Assembly: GCF_014650035.1 (NCBI RefSeq)
Contig: NZ_BMUE01000002.1
Span: 768,666 to 832,665 of the forward strand
Direction: 5' to 3'
Source of the DNA: Streptomyces lucensis JCM 4490
GTDB taxonomy: Bacteria > Actinomycetota > Actinomycetes > Streptomycetales > Streptomycetaceae
DNA: 64,000 bases
Shown: piece by piece, positions 49,955 to 57,738 of the stretch
How positions within the stretch are numbered: position 1 is the stretch's first letter
Layout of the letters: each line of letters starts with the position of its first letter
Notes under the pieces: generated by a model
Told to the model about the DNA's origin: nothing
The model's database searches: none
Seen by the model: the letters and a program-made list of their open reading frames with translations, nothing else
Made by a program: the position numbers and the translations under genes

Positions 49955-51210
49955 GGAATCTCCATGGTCACCATGGTGGGGCCGCCCGCGGGGCTGCTGA
50001 CGGCCAGGACGCCGTCGAATGTACCGAGCCGCCGCTCGACCCCGGCAAGCCCGGACCCGGCCCCGATCACCGCGCCGCCCTTGCCGTTGTCGGTGACCGC
50101 TATCCGCAGCATCCCGTCGGCGTCGTGCAGGTCCACCCAGATCCGGTCGGCCCCGGAGTGCTTGACGGCGTTGGTGAGCACCTCGCTGGCCGCGAAGTAG
50201 GCGGCCGACTCCACCGGCGCGTCGGCCCGGCCGGACAGCTCCACGGTCACCTCCGCGGGCAGCGGCAGCCGCAGTGCCAGCGCCCGTACCGCGTCGCCGA
50301 GTCCGCGTTCGGCCAGCACCGGGGGGTGGATGCCGCGCACCAGGTCGCGCAGTTCCTCCAGGGCCTCCGCGGAGTTGCGGCGGGCCTGGGAGAGCAGGGC
50401 CTTCGCCCGCTCCGGGTCCTTCTCGAGCAGCATCTCGATCGTCCCGAGGTCCATGCCCATCGCGACCAGCCGGGCCTGCGCGCCGTCGTGCAGGTCCCGC
50501 TCGATGCGGCGCAGTTCGGCGGCGGAGGTGTCCACCGCGTCCCGCCGGGTCTCGGTCAGCACCCGGACCCGCTCGGCCAGCTCTCCCTGGTCGCCGCCGA
50601 GGACGGCCCGGGTGAGGCGGAAGTGGACCGTCAGCAGGCGCGGGGTGAGGCGGTAGGCGGCGACCAGCAGCACCACGGCGGTGGCGCCGGCGCCGAGCGC
50701 GGTCGGCTGGTCGGTGACCGGCACGAACCCGTACCAGTAGGTGTGGCCGTCCGCCAGCACCCGCCACCATCCGGCGGCCACCGCGAACCCCTCGACGGGG
50801 TAGAGGAGCAGCACCGCCGGCAGCAGCGCCGTGAAGAAGCCCGCCGTCATGTCGACCGGCAGCCACCGCAGGTCCCGCCAGGTCGCGGGATCACCCAGCA
50901 TCCGGAAGGTGCGCGTCCACGGGTTCGCGTCCTCGGGCACCGGCCGGTACGCGGACGGGATCCGCACCCCGCACCACTCGGCCGCGAGCCTGCGCCGGAT
51001 GTCCGCCACGTCCCGCACCCCGCCGAGGATCCAGGGGGTGGTGACGATGCCGATGCCGATCGGGACGAGGGCGAGGGAGAGGAGGGTCAGCGTGAGGCAC
51101 AGCACCGTCACGGGCAGCATCGCCACGGCCAGCACGAACCCCCGTACGGCGGCGAGTACGGCCTCCCGTGCCTGCGCACGGACCTCGTCGCCCTTCGTGT
51201 CGGTAGTCAT
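49939..51210 (-). CDS. Sensor histidine kinase (NarL-partner type)
   Basis: A 423-residue membrane kinase. Four predicted helices lie in the first 200 residues (LAVAMLPVTVLCLTLTLLSL and following), with Streptomyces sensor-domain features (WRDLRWLPVDMTAGFF). The HisKA_3 dimerisation site is ERDLHDGAQARLVAMGMDLG with the phospho-His, and the ATP domain has EVLTNAVKHSGA and VTDNGKGG. It phosphorylates the response regulator that overlaps its 3' end. The signal is unknown; a membrane or envelope cue is usual for this class. Confidence 0.93.
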   Translation of the reverse strand: MTTDTKGDEVRAQAREAVLAAVRGFVLAVAMLPVTVLCLTLTLLSLALVPIGIGIVTTPWILGGVRDVADIRRRLAAEWCGVRIPSAYRPVPEDANPWTRTFRMLGDPATWRDLRWLPVDMTAGFFTALLPAVLLLYPVEGFAVAAGWWRVLADGHTYWYGFVPVTDQPTALGAGATAVVLLVAAYRLTPRLLTVHFRLTRAVLGGDQGELAERVRVLTETRRDAVDTSAAELRRIERDLHDGAQARLVAMGMDLGTIEMLLEKDPERAKALLSQARRNSAEALEELRDLVRGIHPPVLAERGLGDAVRALALRLPLPAEVTVELSGRADAPVESAAYFAASEVLTNAVKHSGADRIWVDLHDADGMLRIAVTDNGKGGAVIGAGSGLAGVERRLGTFDGVLAVSSPAGGPTMVTMEIPCVLS

Positions 51211-51241
51211 GCGGCCAGTCTGGCCGACCCGTGCACGGCGG

Positions 51242-52294
51242 TCACTGGCCCGAGGCCCCCGGCCGGGGGGTGGTGCCAGGTACACCCCCCGCTCCCGTCA
51301 GCACCCTCGCCTCCAGCTCCGGGTCCAGGCCCGGGGCGGCGCGGTCCGGCCGCTGCGGCGCGGTGCCGCCGATGCGCGTGAGCCACCGCCAGGTGTCCGC
51401 CACGGTCTCGCCGGCCGGGCGGCACACCAGCCCCGCGGCCAGCGCCCGCGAGACGTCCGTGCGGTGCACGGAGTCGTAGAGCTCGCCGCCCGGCGGCACC
51501 CACACCGGCAGCTGGGTCCACGGTTCGATGCCCGCTTGGGCGACGACCTCGGGGGCGGTCCAGCGCAGCTCGGCGTCCGCGCCGGTGACCCGGACGCAGG
51601 CCTCCAGCAGTTCCCCCATGGTGGTGTGGCCGGGCGGGCCCGTCAGGTCGTAGGGGCCGCCCGAGTGCCGCTCCACCGCCCCGAGGATCCACGCGGCCAG
51701 GTCGCGCACGTCGATGAACTGCACCGCCAGGTCGCGCGGCCCGGGGGCCAGCACCGGTCCGCCGCGGGCGATCCGGGTGAGCCACCAGGGCAGCCGGCCG
51801 ACGTTCTCGTAGGGGCCGAGGATCAGCCCGGCCCGCACCAGCAGCGCGTCCCGCTCGCCGAACGCCTCCACGGCGGCCAGCTCGCCGCCCCGCTTGTCCC
51901 GCGGGTAGTCCGTCCCACCGGCGTCGGCGGCGGCGCCCTCGACCAGCGGGCCGTCCTCGCCGGCCCCGCCCGCCGACGGCCGGGGCCAGGCGTACACGGA
52001 CCGGCTGGAGAGGTACACGTACCGTCCGGTGCGGCCCCGCAGCAGCCGGGCCGCCTCCAGCACCGCGCGCGGCGCCGCCGACCAGGTGTCGACCGCGGCG
52101 TCCCAGGTGCCGGCGTCCGCGGCGAGCGCGCCCAGGCCGCCGGGAGCGGTGCGGTCGCCGTGCAACGCCCGCACGCCCGGCGGGGGCCGGTGCCGTCCCC
52201 GGTGGAGGACGGTCACCTCCCAGCCGCGCTCCAGCGCGGCCTCCACCACGGCCCGCCCCGCGAACTCCGTACCGCCCAGCACGAGAAGTCTCAT
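51242..52294 (-). CDS. NAD-dependent epimerase/dehydratase (extended SDR)
   Basis: A 350-residue cytosolic oxidoreductase-like protein. The nucleotide motif is LVLGGTEFAGRAVVEAAL at the N-terminus, and the active-site region has YLSSRSVYAW and a YPRDKRGGE Tyr-x3-Lys pair. The C-terminal part (WEPWTQLPVW-like) is substrate binding and unassigned. It may act on a nucleotide sugar or be an isoflavone-reductase-like protein. The ATG at 52294 is used. It is downstream of glnRII on the same strand (61-base gap) and may be co-transcribed. Confidence 0.9.
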   Translation of the reverse strand: MRLLVLGGTEFAGRAVVEAALERGWEVTVLHRGRHRPPPGVRALHGDRTAPGGLGALAADAGTWDAAVDTWSAAPRAVLEAARLLRGRTGRYVYLSSRSVYAWPRPSAGGAGEDGPLVEGAAADAGGTDYPRDKRGGELAAVEAFGERDALLVRAGLILGPYENVGRLPWWLTRIARGGPVLAPGPRDLAVQFIDVRDLAAWILGAVERHSGGPYDLTGPPGHTTMGELLEACVRVTGADAELRWTAPEVVAQAGIEPWTQLPVWVPPGGELYDSVHRTDVSRALAAGLVCRPAGETVADTWRWLTRIGGTAPQRPDRAAPGLDPELEARVLTGAGGVPGTTPRPGASGQ

Positions 52295-52355
52295 GCCGTG
52301 ATCGTGCCCGGCCGGGGCCCGGACCGGTACGGGGCTCTGCCGAGGGCAGAGCGGG

Positions 52356-52949
52356 TCAGTCGGCGGTCGGCGGGATGTACTTGTAGCCGACCCGGCGCAC
52401 GGTCTGGATCGCCTGGCGGTGCTGTGCGCCCAGCTTGCGGCGCAGCCGGGCGACGTGCACGTCGACGGTGCGGCCGTCGCCGACGTGGCCGTAGCCCCAC
52501 ACCGTGGTGACGAGCTGGTCCCGGGTGTGCACCCGGTGCGGGTGCGCCACCAGGTGCGCGAGCAGCTCGAACTCCAGGTACGTCAGGTCGAGTTCACGGC
52601 CGTCTACGGCGGCGGTGCGGCGCACGGGGTCGATCCGCACCAGGGAGTCGCCGCCCGCCGCCGGACCTGCCTGCGCGGTCTCCGCGGTCTCCGGCCGGTC
52701 CGGCACAGCGACCGGCGCGAACGGCGGCCGCTGGTCGGCCGGGACCAGCACCAGGTAGCCGACCATCGGCGGCCGGCCCGGCAGGGCGGGCAGGGCGTGC
52801 TGCGGCGCGGGCAGCCAGGTGGCGCCCGGCGGCAGGAAGTCCGCCACGTCGACCACCTCGTCCCGGTCGACGGCGCGCAGCCGGTGCCGGGCGCCGTTCG
52901 CGGCGGGGGAGGTCAGGGGGGCGGCGGGAAGAGAACGAGTGGTCGCCAT
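52356..52949 (-). CDS. glnRII: GlnRII-type OmpR-like winged-helix regulator
   Basis: A 197-residue regulator with a C-terminal OmpR-type DNA-binding domain (about 100-195: VDGRELDLTYLEFELLAHLV, TVDVHVARLRRKLG, VGYKYIP). The N-terminal 95 residues are Pro/Ala-rich and lack the phospho-Asp of a receiver. In S. coelicolor the orphan regulator GlnRII is encoded close to glnII and binds nitrogen-gene promoters; the position here, one gene-free gap from glnII, supports that name. The ATG at 52949 has AAAGAG at a long spacing. The true targets were not visible as clear repeats. Confidence 0.8.
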   Translation of the reverse strand: MATTRSLPAAPLTSPAANGARHRLRAVDRDEVVDVADFLPPGATWLPAPQHALPALPGRPPMVGYLVLVPADQRPPFAPVAVPDRPETAETAQAGPAAGGDSLVRIDPVRRTAAVDGRELDLTYLEFELLAHLVAHPHRVHTRDQLVTTVWGYGHVGDGRTVDVHVARLRRKLGAQHRQAIQTVRRVGYKYIPPTAD

Positions 52950-53290
52950 GAGAGGTCAGCTCTTTCGCGCGAGGAGTCCGTCAGGGGATGCTGCGGCCGC
53001 GATTCGTGGTCGGGCGCGCCGGGGGACGTACGTCGTTCCGCGCTGGCCGAAGGCCGGGGTGTACGGCTTTAGAGGGCCCGCGCGTTCCTCGCGCGGCGAC
53101 ACACCCGGTCGAAGTCGTGGTGCTGACGGGAAGGCCAGAACGGCTCGAGGTCATGGCGACCCGTCGCGATGCTGTTCTGGAAGCCGGTCATGGACCCATT
53201 GAAGCAGACGCGGGCCCCGGGCAGGAGTCTCCTTCCACCTCTTGGACGCCTGCCCGGCACGGAGTTGGCGCCGTCGGCGGCCCGGACACG

Positions 53291-53329
53291 CCGGAGGGGC
53301 GCCCGCCGTCCTGGCGGGCGCCCCTCCGG
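53291..53329. terminator. Terminator of glnII
   Basis: A perfect 17-base stem CCGGAGGGGCGCCCGCC/GGCGGGCGCCCCTCCGG with a five-base loop, 15 bases after the glnII stop. The rest of the 394-base gap 52950-53343 holds the glnRII promoter region; no gene is seen there. Confidence 0.88.
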
Positions 53330-53343
53330 GCGAGCGGTGCGGA

Positions 53344-54375
53344 TCAGGCCTGGCCGGCCTTCTCCAGCGCGGAGCAGCAGGTGTCCACCAGCAGGCGGGT
53401 CACCACGTACGGGTCGACGTTGGCGTTCGGACGGCGGTCCTCGATGTAGCCCTTGCCGTCCTTCTCGACCTGCCACGGGATGCGGACCGAGGCGCCGCGG
53501 TCGGAGACGCCGTAGGAGTACTCGTTCCACGGGGCGGTCTCGTGCAGGCCGGTCAGGCGGTCGTCGATGCCGGCGCCGTAGTTCTTCACGTGGTCCAGCG
53601 GCTTGGAGCCCTCACCGAGCGACTCGCAGGCGGTGATGATCGCGTCGTAGCCCTCGCGCATCGCCTTGGTGGAGAAGTTGGTGTGCGCGCCGGCGCCGTT
53701 CCAGTCGCCCTTGACCGGCTTGGGGTCGAGGGTCGCGGAGACGCCGAAGTCCTCGGCGGTGCGGTAGAGCAGCCAGCGGGCCACCCACAGCTGGTCGGAG
53801 ACCTCCAGCGGGGCGAGCGGGCCGACCTGGAACTCCCACTGGCCCGGCATGACCTCGGCGTTGATGCCGGAGATGCCCAGGCCCGCCTTCAGGCAGTTGT
53901 CCAGGTGGGCCTCGACGACGTCACGGCCGAAGATCTCGTCGGAGCCGACACCGCAGTAGTAGCCGCCCTGCGGGGCCGGGAAGCCGTTCTCGGGGAAGCC
54001 CAGCGGACGGGCGCCGTCGAAGAAGGTGTACTCCTGCTCGATGCCGAAGATCGGCTCCTGGGCGGCGAACCGCTCGGCGACCTCGGCCAGCGCGGCACGG
54101 GTGTTGGACCGGTGCGGGGTCATGTCGATGTCGAGGACCTCGCACAGCACGAGGATGTCGTCGCCGCCGCGGATCGGGTCCGGGCAGGTGAAGACCGGCT
54201 TGAGCACGCGGTCCGAGGCGTGGCCCTCGGCCTGGTTGGTGGAGGAGCCGTCGAAGCCCCAGATGGGAAGCGCGTCGAGACCGGCCGGACCACCCGTGAT
54301 GATCTTCGTCTTGGAACGGAGCTTGGCCGTCGGCTCGGTGCCGTCGATCCAGATGTACTCAGCCTTGAAGGTCAC
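53344..54375 (-). CDS. glnII: Glutamine synthetase II (eukaryote-type, GSII)
   Basis: A 343-residue enzyme that makes glutamine from glutamate, ammonium and ATP. It is the short GSII type seen in actinobacteria, rhizobia and eukaryotes. Motifs: WGFDGSSTNQA, EYTFFDGARPLGFPENGFP, NAEVMPGQWEFQVGP, HTNFSTKAMREGYD and the C-terminal RRPNANVDPYVVTRLL. The GTG at 54375 is ten bases from GAAGGA, and the length equals the family norm; starts further upstream are rejected. GSII is not controlled by GlnE. The region before it may hold half of a GlnR box. Confidence 0.97.
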   Translation of the reverse strand: MTFKAEYIWIDGTEPTAKLRSKTKIITGGPAGLDALPIWGFDGSSTNQAEGHASDRVLKPVFTCPDPIRGGDDILVLCEVLDIDMTPHRSNTRAALAEVAERFAAQEPIFGIEQEYTFFDGARPLGFPENGFPAPQGGYYCGVGSDEIFGRDVVEAHLDNCLKAGLGISGINAEVMPGQWEFQVGPLAPLEVSDQLWVARWLLYRTAEDFGVSATLDPKPVKGDWNGAGAHTNFSTKAMREGYDAIITACESLGEGSKPLDHVKNYGAGIDDRLTGLHETAPWNEYSYGVSDRGASVRIPWQVEKDGKGYIEDRRPNANVDPYVVTRLLVDTCCSALEKAGQA

Positions 54376-54498
54376 GGGGCCACATCCTTCGGGGGTGGGT
54401 CGGGCGCACTTGCGGGTGCTGCGGCGCTGCGGCACTGGGGCGCCGCTCGATCTGCCGGGCAGCCTGTCAACAGGCCGTTTCCCGTCGATTGCTCGAAT

Positions 54499-54514
54499 GT
54501 GAACCCCGTGTTAC
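54499..54514 (-). promoter_or_regulatory. Weak GlnR-box-like sequence upstream of glnII
   Basis: On the minus strand GTAAC, six bases, then TTCAC. The first half fits the known gTnAC half of actinobacterial GlnR boxes, but the second differs from GaAAC at three positions, so this is tentative. Confidence 0.3.
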
Positions 54515-55023
54515 CTGGTGGTTCTGTGGCGCGTCTCACCTTGTGAGGCGGGGTCGGCCGGAGTATGGGCCGCGGCGGCCTCGCGCACTTCCTCCAGGAA
54601 GCCCCGGATCGCGGCCCGCTGCCGGTCGTCGTAACCCCGCAGCAGTTCCACCGAGCGCTCGATCAGCGGCCCGAAGAACGACCGGCCGAGCTCCACCGCG
54701 CGGTCCTCCACCTCCACGACGACCTTCCGGCGGTCCCGGGCGCCGCGCACCCGCCGCACGTGCCCGGCCCGCTCCAGCCGGTCGACGAGCGCGGTCGTGC
54801 CCGCCGAGTTGAGTCCCAGCTCGGCCCCGAGGCGTCCCGTCGTCGTCTCCTCGCCCGCCCGCCGGGCGTCCATCAGCGCGATCAGGGCGCGCACGTCCGT
54901 CGGGTGCATGCCGTGGCGCTGGGCGAACCGGGCGCTGTGCAGGCTCAGATCGACGGTGGCGGCCCGCAGCAGATGGACGATCTCCAGCTCGGGCCCCGGT
55001 GCGGGGCCGGACGGGGTGGACAT
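54511..55023 (-). CDS. MarR family regulator
   Basis: A 170-residue winged-helix repressor. The DNA-binding part reads ARRAGEETTTGRLGAELGLN then SAGTTALVDRLERAGHVRRV with the wing GARDRRKVVVEV. The flanking helices form the dimer. GGGAGG stands before the ATG at 55023. It is divergent from an alpha/beta hydrolase gene, and two imperfect inverted repeats sit in the 69-base gap, so it probably controls both. A much longer frame upstream is rejected because it would run through the hydrolase gene. Confidence 0.92.
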   Translation of the reverse strand: MSTPSGPAPGPELEIVHLLRAATVDLSLHSARFAQRHGMHPTDVRALIALMDARRAGEETTTGRLGAELGLNSAGTTALVDRLERAGHVRRVRGARDRRKVVVEVEDRAVELGRSFFGPLIERSVELLRGYDDRQRAAIRGFLEEVREAAAAHTPADPASQGETRHRTTR

Positions 55024-55041
55024 GAGCGCCTCCCGGACTAC

Positions 55042-55076
55042 TATCTCGCTCAGCGAATATCTTGCTGGTCGAGATA
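55042..55076. promoter_or_regulatory. Probable MarR double operator
   Basis: Two overlapping imperfect inverted repeats sharing the half-site TATCTCGC: TATCTCGCTCAGCGAATA (55042-55059) and TATCTTGCTGGTCGAGATA (55058-55076). They lie midway between the MarR and hydrolase starts. Confidence 0.65.
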
Positions 55077-55092
55077 ATAAGGGGGCGGTGCC

Positions 55093-55947
55093 GTGACCGG
55101 CTACGACGACGAGGCGTTCCGGGTCGCATACGACAAGGTCATGGCGAAGTGGCCCCCGGACCGGGAGGCCCTGACCGTTCCCACGCCCTTCGGCGAGACC
55201 CACGTCAACGCCTGCGGACCGCGCGACGCGCCCCCGCTGCTGCTGCTCCCGGGCGGCGGCACGGCGACCTCCGCCTCCTGGTACGCCCAGGCCGCGGACC
55301 TCTCCCGGATCCGCCGGGTGTACGCCGTCGACCTGGTCGGCGCCCCGGGGCTGAGCGCGCGGGCCGGCGACCGCCACCCCCGTACGGTCGCCGACCTGGC
55401 CCACTGGCTGGACGCCGTCCTGGACGGTCTCGGCGTGCCGGTGGCCGACGTGGGCGGGCACTCCTACGGCGCCTGGATCGCCCTGCACCACGCCCTGCTC
55501 AGCCCCGCCCGGGTGCGCCGCCTGTTCCTCCTGGACCCGACCCAGTGCTTCGCCGGGTACAAGGCGGCGTACCTGCTCCACGCCCTGCCGATGCTGCTGC
55601 GGCCCGCACCGCACCGGGTGCGCGCCTTCCTGGAGTGGGAGACCGGGCGGGCCGCCCTGGACCCCGACTGGCTCCGGCTGCAGGAGGCGGGCGCCCGTTT
55701 TCCGGCCGTGCGTCCGGTGACGAGCCCGCGTCCGGCGCCGGACGCGCTGCGCGCCCTCGAGAAGCCGGTCCTGCTGCTCGTGGCCGCGAGCAGCAGGACC
55801 CATGACCCCACCGAGGTGGTGGCCAGGGCCGGTGCGCTGCTGCCGCACGTGCGGACCGCCGTACTGCCGGAGGTCTCCCATCACGCGCTGCCGCACGCGG
55901 CACCGGACGCCCTGGTCCGTCACCTCATCGAATTCCTGTCCGGCTGA
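55093..55947 (+). CDS. Alpha/beta hydrolase
   Basis: A 284-residue soluble hydrolase. The oxyanion region LLLLPGGGTATSASWYAQ, the nucleophile elbow GGHSYGAW (Ser), and a late EVSHHALPH with the catalytic His are visible. No signal peptide. The substrate is unknown; ester or lactone hydrolysis is usual. It is divergent from a MarR gene with a double operator between them, so induction by its substrate or a related compound is plausible. GTG start at 55093; the stop is four bases before the end of the convergent secreted protein gene. Confidence 0.9.
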   Translation: MTGYDDEAFRVAYDKVMAKWPPDREALTVPTPFGETHVNACGPRDAPPLLLLPGGGTATSASWYAQAADLSRIRRVYAVDLVGAPGLSARAGDRHPRTVADLAHWLDAVLDGLGVPVADVGGHSYGAWIALHHALLSPARVRRLFLLDPTQCFAGYKAAYLLHALPMLLRPAPHRVRAFLEWETGRAALDPDWLRLQEAGARFPAVRPVTSPRPAPDALRALEKPVLLLVAASSRTHDPTEVVARAGALLPHVRTAVLPEVSHHALPHAAPDALVRHLIEFLSG

Positions 55948-55950
55948 GCC

Positions 55951-56685
55951 TCACCCCACCTTCTCGATCACGGCGCGGCGGATCAGGAACTTGCCCGGCT
56001 CCCGCACCTGTTCGAAGGCCGCGTTGTTCAGCAGCACGCAGCTGCCGGACACGGAGGTGACCTTCACCGTCGTGGACTTGTTGTTGTCCAGGTTGGTGAC
56101 CTTCAGGGTCGTCCCCGCCGGGAACTGGTTGCTGGACGCGGCCGGGGCGCCGCCCTCACCGGAGAGCGTGACCGTGGAGCCCTTGCACACCTGCTGGCCC
56201 GCGGCCGCGGCGCCGCCGCCGTTGTCCCCTGCGGCCTGCGAGGGCTGCGCGCCCTGTCCGGCCCCGGCGGCCTGCCCGCCGCCCGCCTGCTGGCCGTTGC
56301 CCTGCTGGCCGTTGCCGTTGCCCTGCTGGCCGTTGCCGTTCTGCGCCCCCGGAGAGTCCTGAGCCGACTCCCCGACGGTGCATCCGGCAGCCTTCTGCTG
56401 GACCTCGATCTGCTTGATGACCGCCTCGCGGTTGGCGATCCGGGCCGCCGACTGGGCGTCCGGTTTCGCCTTCTGGTCCGCGATGAACCTGTCGTTGTTG
56501 CCGTGGGCCGTGGCCAGCCCCTGACAGACGGTCGAGTCCCCGGCGGACAGCGTCTTGGCGTTGTGCGGGCTCTGTGCTGCGTTCGAGGTGGACGCCAGCG
56601 CGAAGGCTCCGCCGCCCGCCACCGCCGCGGCGCTGACGAACAGCGCGAGCTTCTTCTTCGTGCTGAGGGTTCTCCTGCGCGACAT
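55951..56685 (-). CDS. Secreted protein with Gln/Gly/Asn-rich linker
   Basis: A 244-residue exported protein. The N-terminus is basic with a hydrophobic segment (LALFVSAAAVAGGGAFALAS). A helical part with Cys residues (STVCQGLATAHG ... KAAGCTVGE) resembles the head of the DUF1996 protein at 47546. Residues about 113-165 are a GQQGNGNGQQ-like linker, followed by a small beta-rich domain (GTTLKVTNLDNNKSTTVKV) with Cys, of unknown fold. Function is unknown; surface display is likely. The GC-rich repeats lie in frame. ATG at 56685. Confidence 0.82.
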   Translation of the reverse strand: MSRRRTLSTKKKLALFVSAAAVAGGGAFALASTSNAAQSPHNAKTLSAGDSTVCQGLATAHGNNDRFIADQKAKPDAQSAARIANREAVIKQIEVQQKAAGCTVGESAQDSPGAQNGNGQQGNGNGQQGNGQQAGGGQAAGAGQGAQPSQAAGDNGGGAAAAGQQVCKGSTVTLSGEGGAPAASSNQFPAGTTLKVTNLDNNKSTTVKVTSVSGSCVLLNNAAFEQVREPGKFLIRRAVIEKVG

Positions 56686-56805
56686 CCGCGCCTCCTGAAG
56701 AGGTAGGGGAGCGTACGCCGCTATGTACGAGATCCCGAACGAGGTTACTCAGCGGTTGCCCAGGTTCTTCCAAGTAACCTGTGTCACAGGCAAGTTGAAC
56801 GTCGC

Positions 56806-57174
56806 TCAGCTCTTGCCGCGGGAGATCGCCTCGGTCACCGCCTCCTCGGTGCGGCCCACCAGGGCGGTTCCGTCGTCGGCCGTGATGATCGGGCGCTGGA
56901 TGAGCCTGGGGTGCCCGGCGAGCGCCGCGATCCACCGGTCCCGCGCGGAGGCGTCCCGGGGCCAGTCCTTCAGGCCCAGTTCCTTGGCCTCGGTCTCCTG
57001 GGTGCGGGTGATGTCCCACGGTTCGAGGCCGAGACGGCCGAGCACGGCCCTGATCTCGTCCTCGCTCGGCACGTCCTCCAGGTACCGGCGGACGGTGTAG
57101 TCGGCCCCCTCGGCATCGAGCAGGCTGATGGCGCTGCGGCACTTCGAACAGGCCGGGTTGATCCAGATCTCCAT
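56806..57174 (-). CDS. ArsC/Spx-like thioredoxin-fold reductase
   Basis: A 122-residue cytosolic protein of the ArsC family. The start MEIWINPACSKCRSAISLL carries Cys9 and Cys12, and the later QRPIITADDGTALVGRTEEA holds the Arg-Pro motif of the fold. Members reduce arsenate or act as redox regulators; no arsenic gene is nearby, so a general oxidoreductase role is equally likely. A longer in-frame start at 57384 would add 70 unsupported residues and overlap the divergent gene. ATG at 57174. Confidence 0.88.
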   Translation of the reverse strand: MEIWINPACSKCRSAISLLDAEGADYTVRRYLEDVPSEDEIRAVLGRLGLEPWDITRTQETEAKELGLKDWPRDASARDRWIAALAGHPRLIQRPIITADDGTALVGRTEEAVTEAISRGKS

Positions 57175-57337
57175 GCGGCCCACGGTACGCGAAACCCGTC
57201 CTCCACCTGCGTCACTGCCACCCCGAAAGCCGCCTTGGCCAGGGGCTTTTGTCAGTGGCGGACCGTAGAATAGAAGCAGTGTTCGAGGGCGTCGCCGGGC
57301 TTTCCGGCGGTGTCCTGACCGCGACAGGAGGATGCCC

Positions 57338-57652
57338 GTGCCCGCTGCCGCCCTGAAGCCCAAGCCGTTGCCGACCCAGTCCACCGCCGAGCGACCCGTG
57401 CTGTTCGACTCTCCCTACGAGCCCGCGGTGAAGCGGCCGCTGCCGGCCGGACGGCCGCGTCAGTGGTACGTGACGCACAACCGCCGTCTGAAGGCCATGC
57501 GTCTGGCCATAGCCCTGCTCGACTCGGGCGTCTACCTGCCGGCCCAGGCGGACGACGAGACGATCCGCGGCACGGCGCTGGAGATCGGGATGCGCCCGCC
57601 GTCCGACACGACGTGCCGCATGGTGCGGGCGCTGATGCGCTACAGCCGGTGA
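57338..57652 (+). CDS. Small conserved-type basic protein
   Basis: A 104-residue soluble protein of unknown function that looks Streptomyces-specific. It is basic and Pro-rich at the start (KPKPLPTQSTAERPVLFDSP) and helical later (KAMRLAIALLDSGVYLP; TCRMVRALMRYSR). The start is decided by the ribosome site: AGGAGG ends at 57331, directly against the ATG at 57332 but six bases before the GTG at 57338, which therefore fits better. Divergent from the ArsC-like gene. No motif suggests a role; a DNA or RNA-binding adaptor is only a guess. Confidence 0.75.
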   Translation: MPAAALKPKPLPTQSTAERPVLFDSPYEPAVKRPLPAGRPRQWYVTHNRRLKAMRLAIALLDSGVYLPAQADDETIRGTALEIGMRPPSDTTCRMVRALMRYSR

Positions 57653-57660
57653 CGCCGGCG

Positions 57661-57692
57661 CCGGGTGCCCCGGGCAGGCGTGGGGCACCCGG
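57661..57692. terminator. Bidirectional terminator
   Basis: An 11-base perfect stem CCGGGTGCCCC/GGGGCACCCGG with a ten-base loop lies in the gap between convergent genes. Confidence 0.78.
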
Positions 57693-57738
57693 TCCGCCGG
57701 GCCGGCACCGCCGGCGGCCGGCGCCCGGCGTCCGCGGT

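Noticed and set aside
57240..57300. Promoter TTGTCA ... TAGAAT before the small basic protein gene
   Set aside because: The spacer is only 11 bases, too short for a normal -35/-10 pair.
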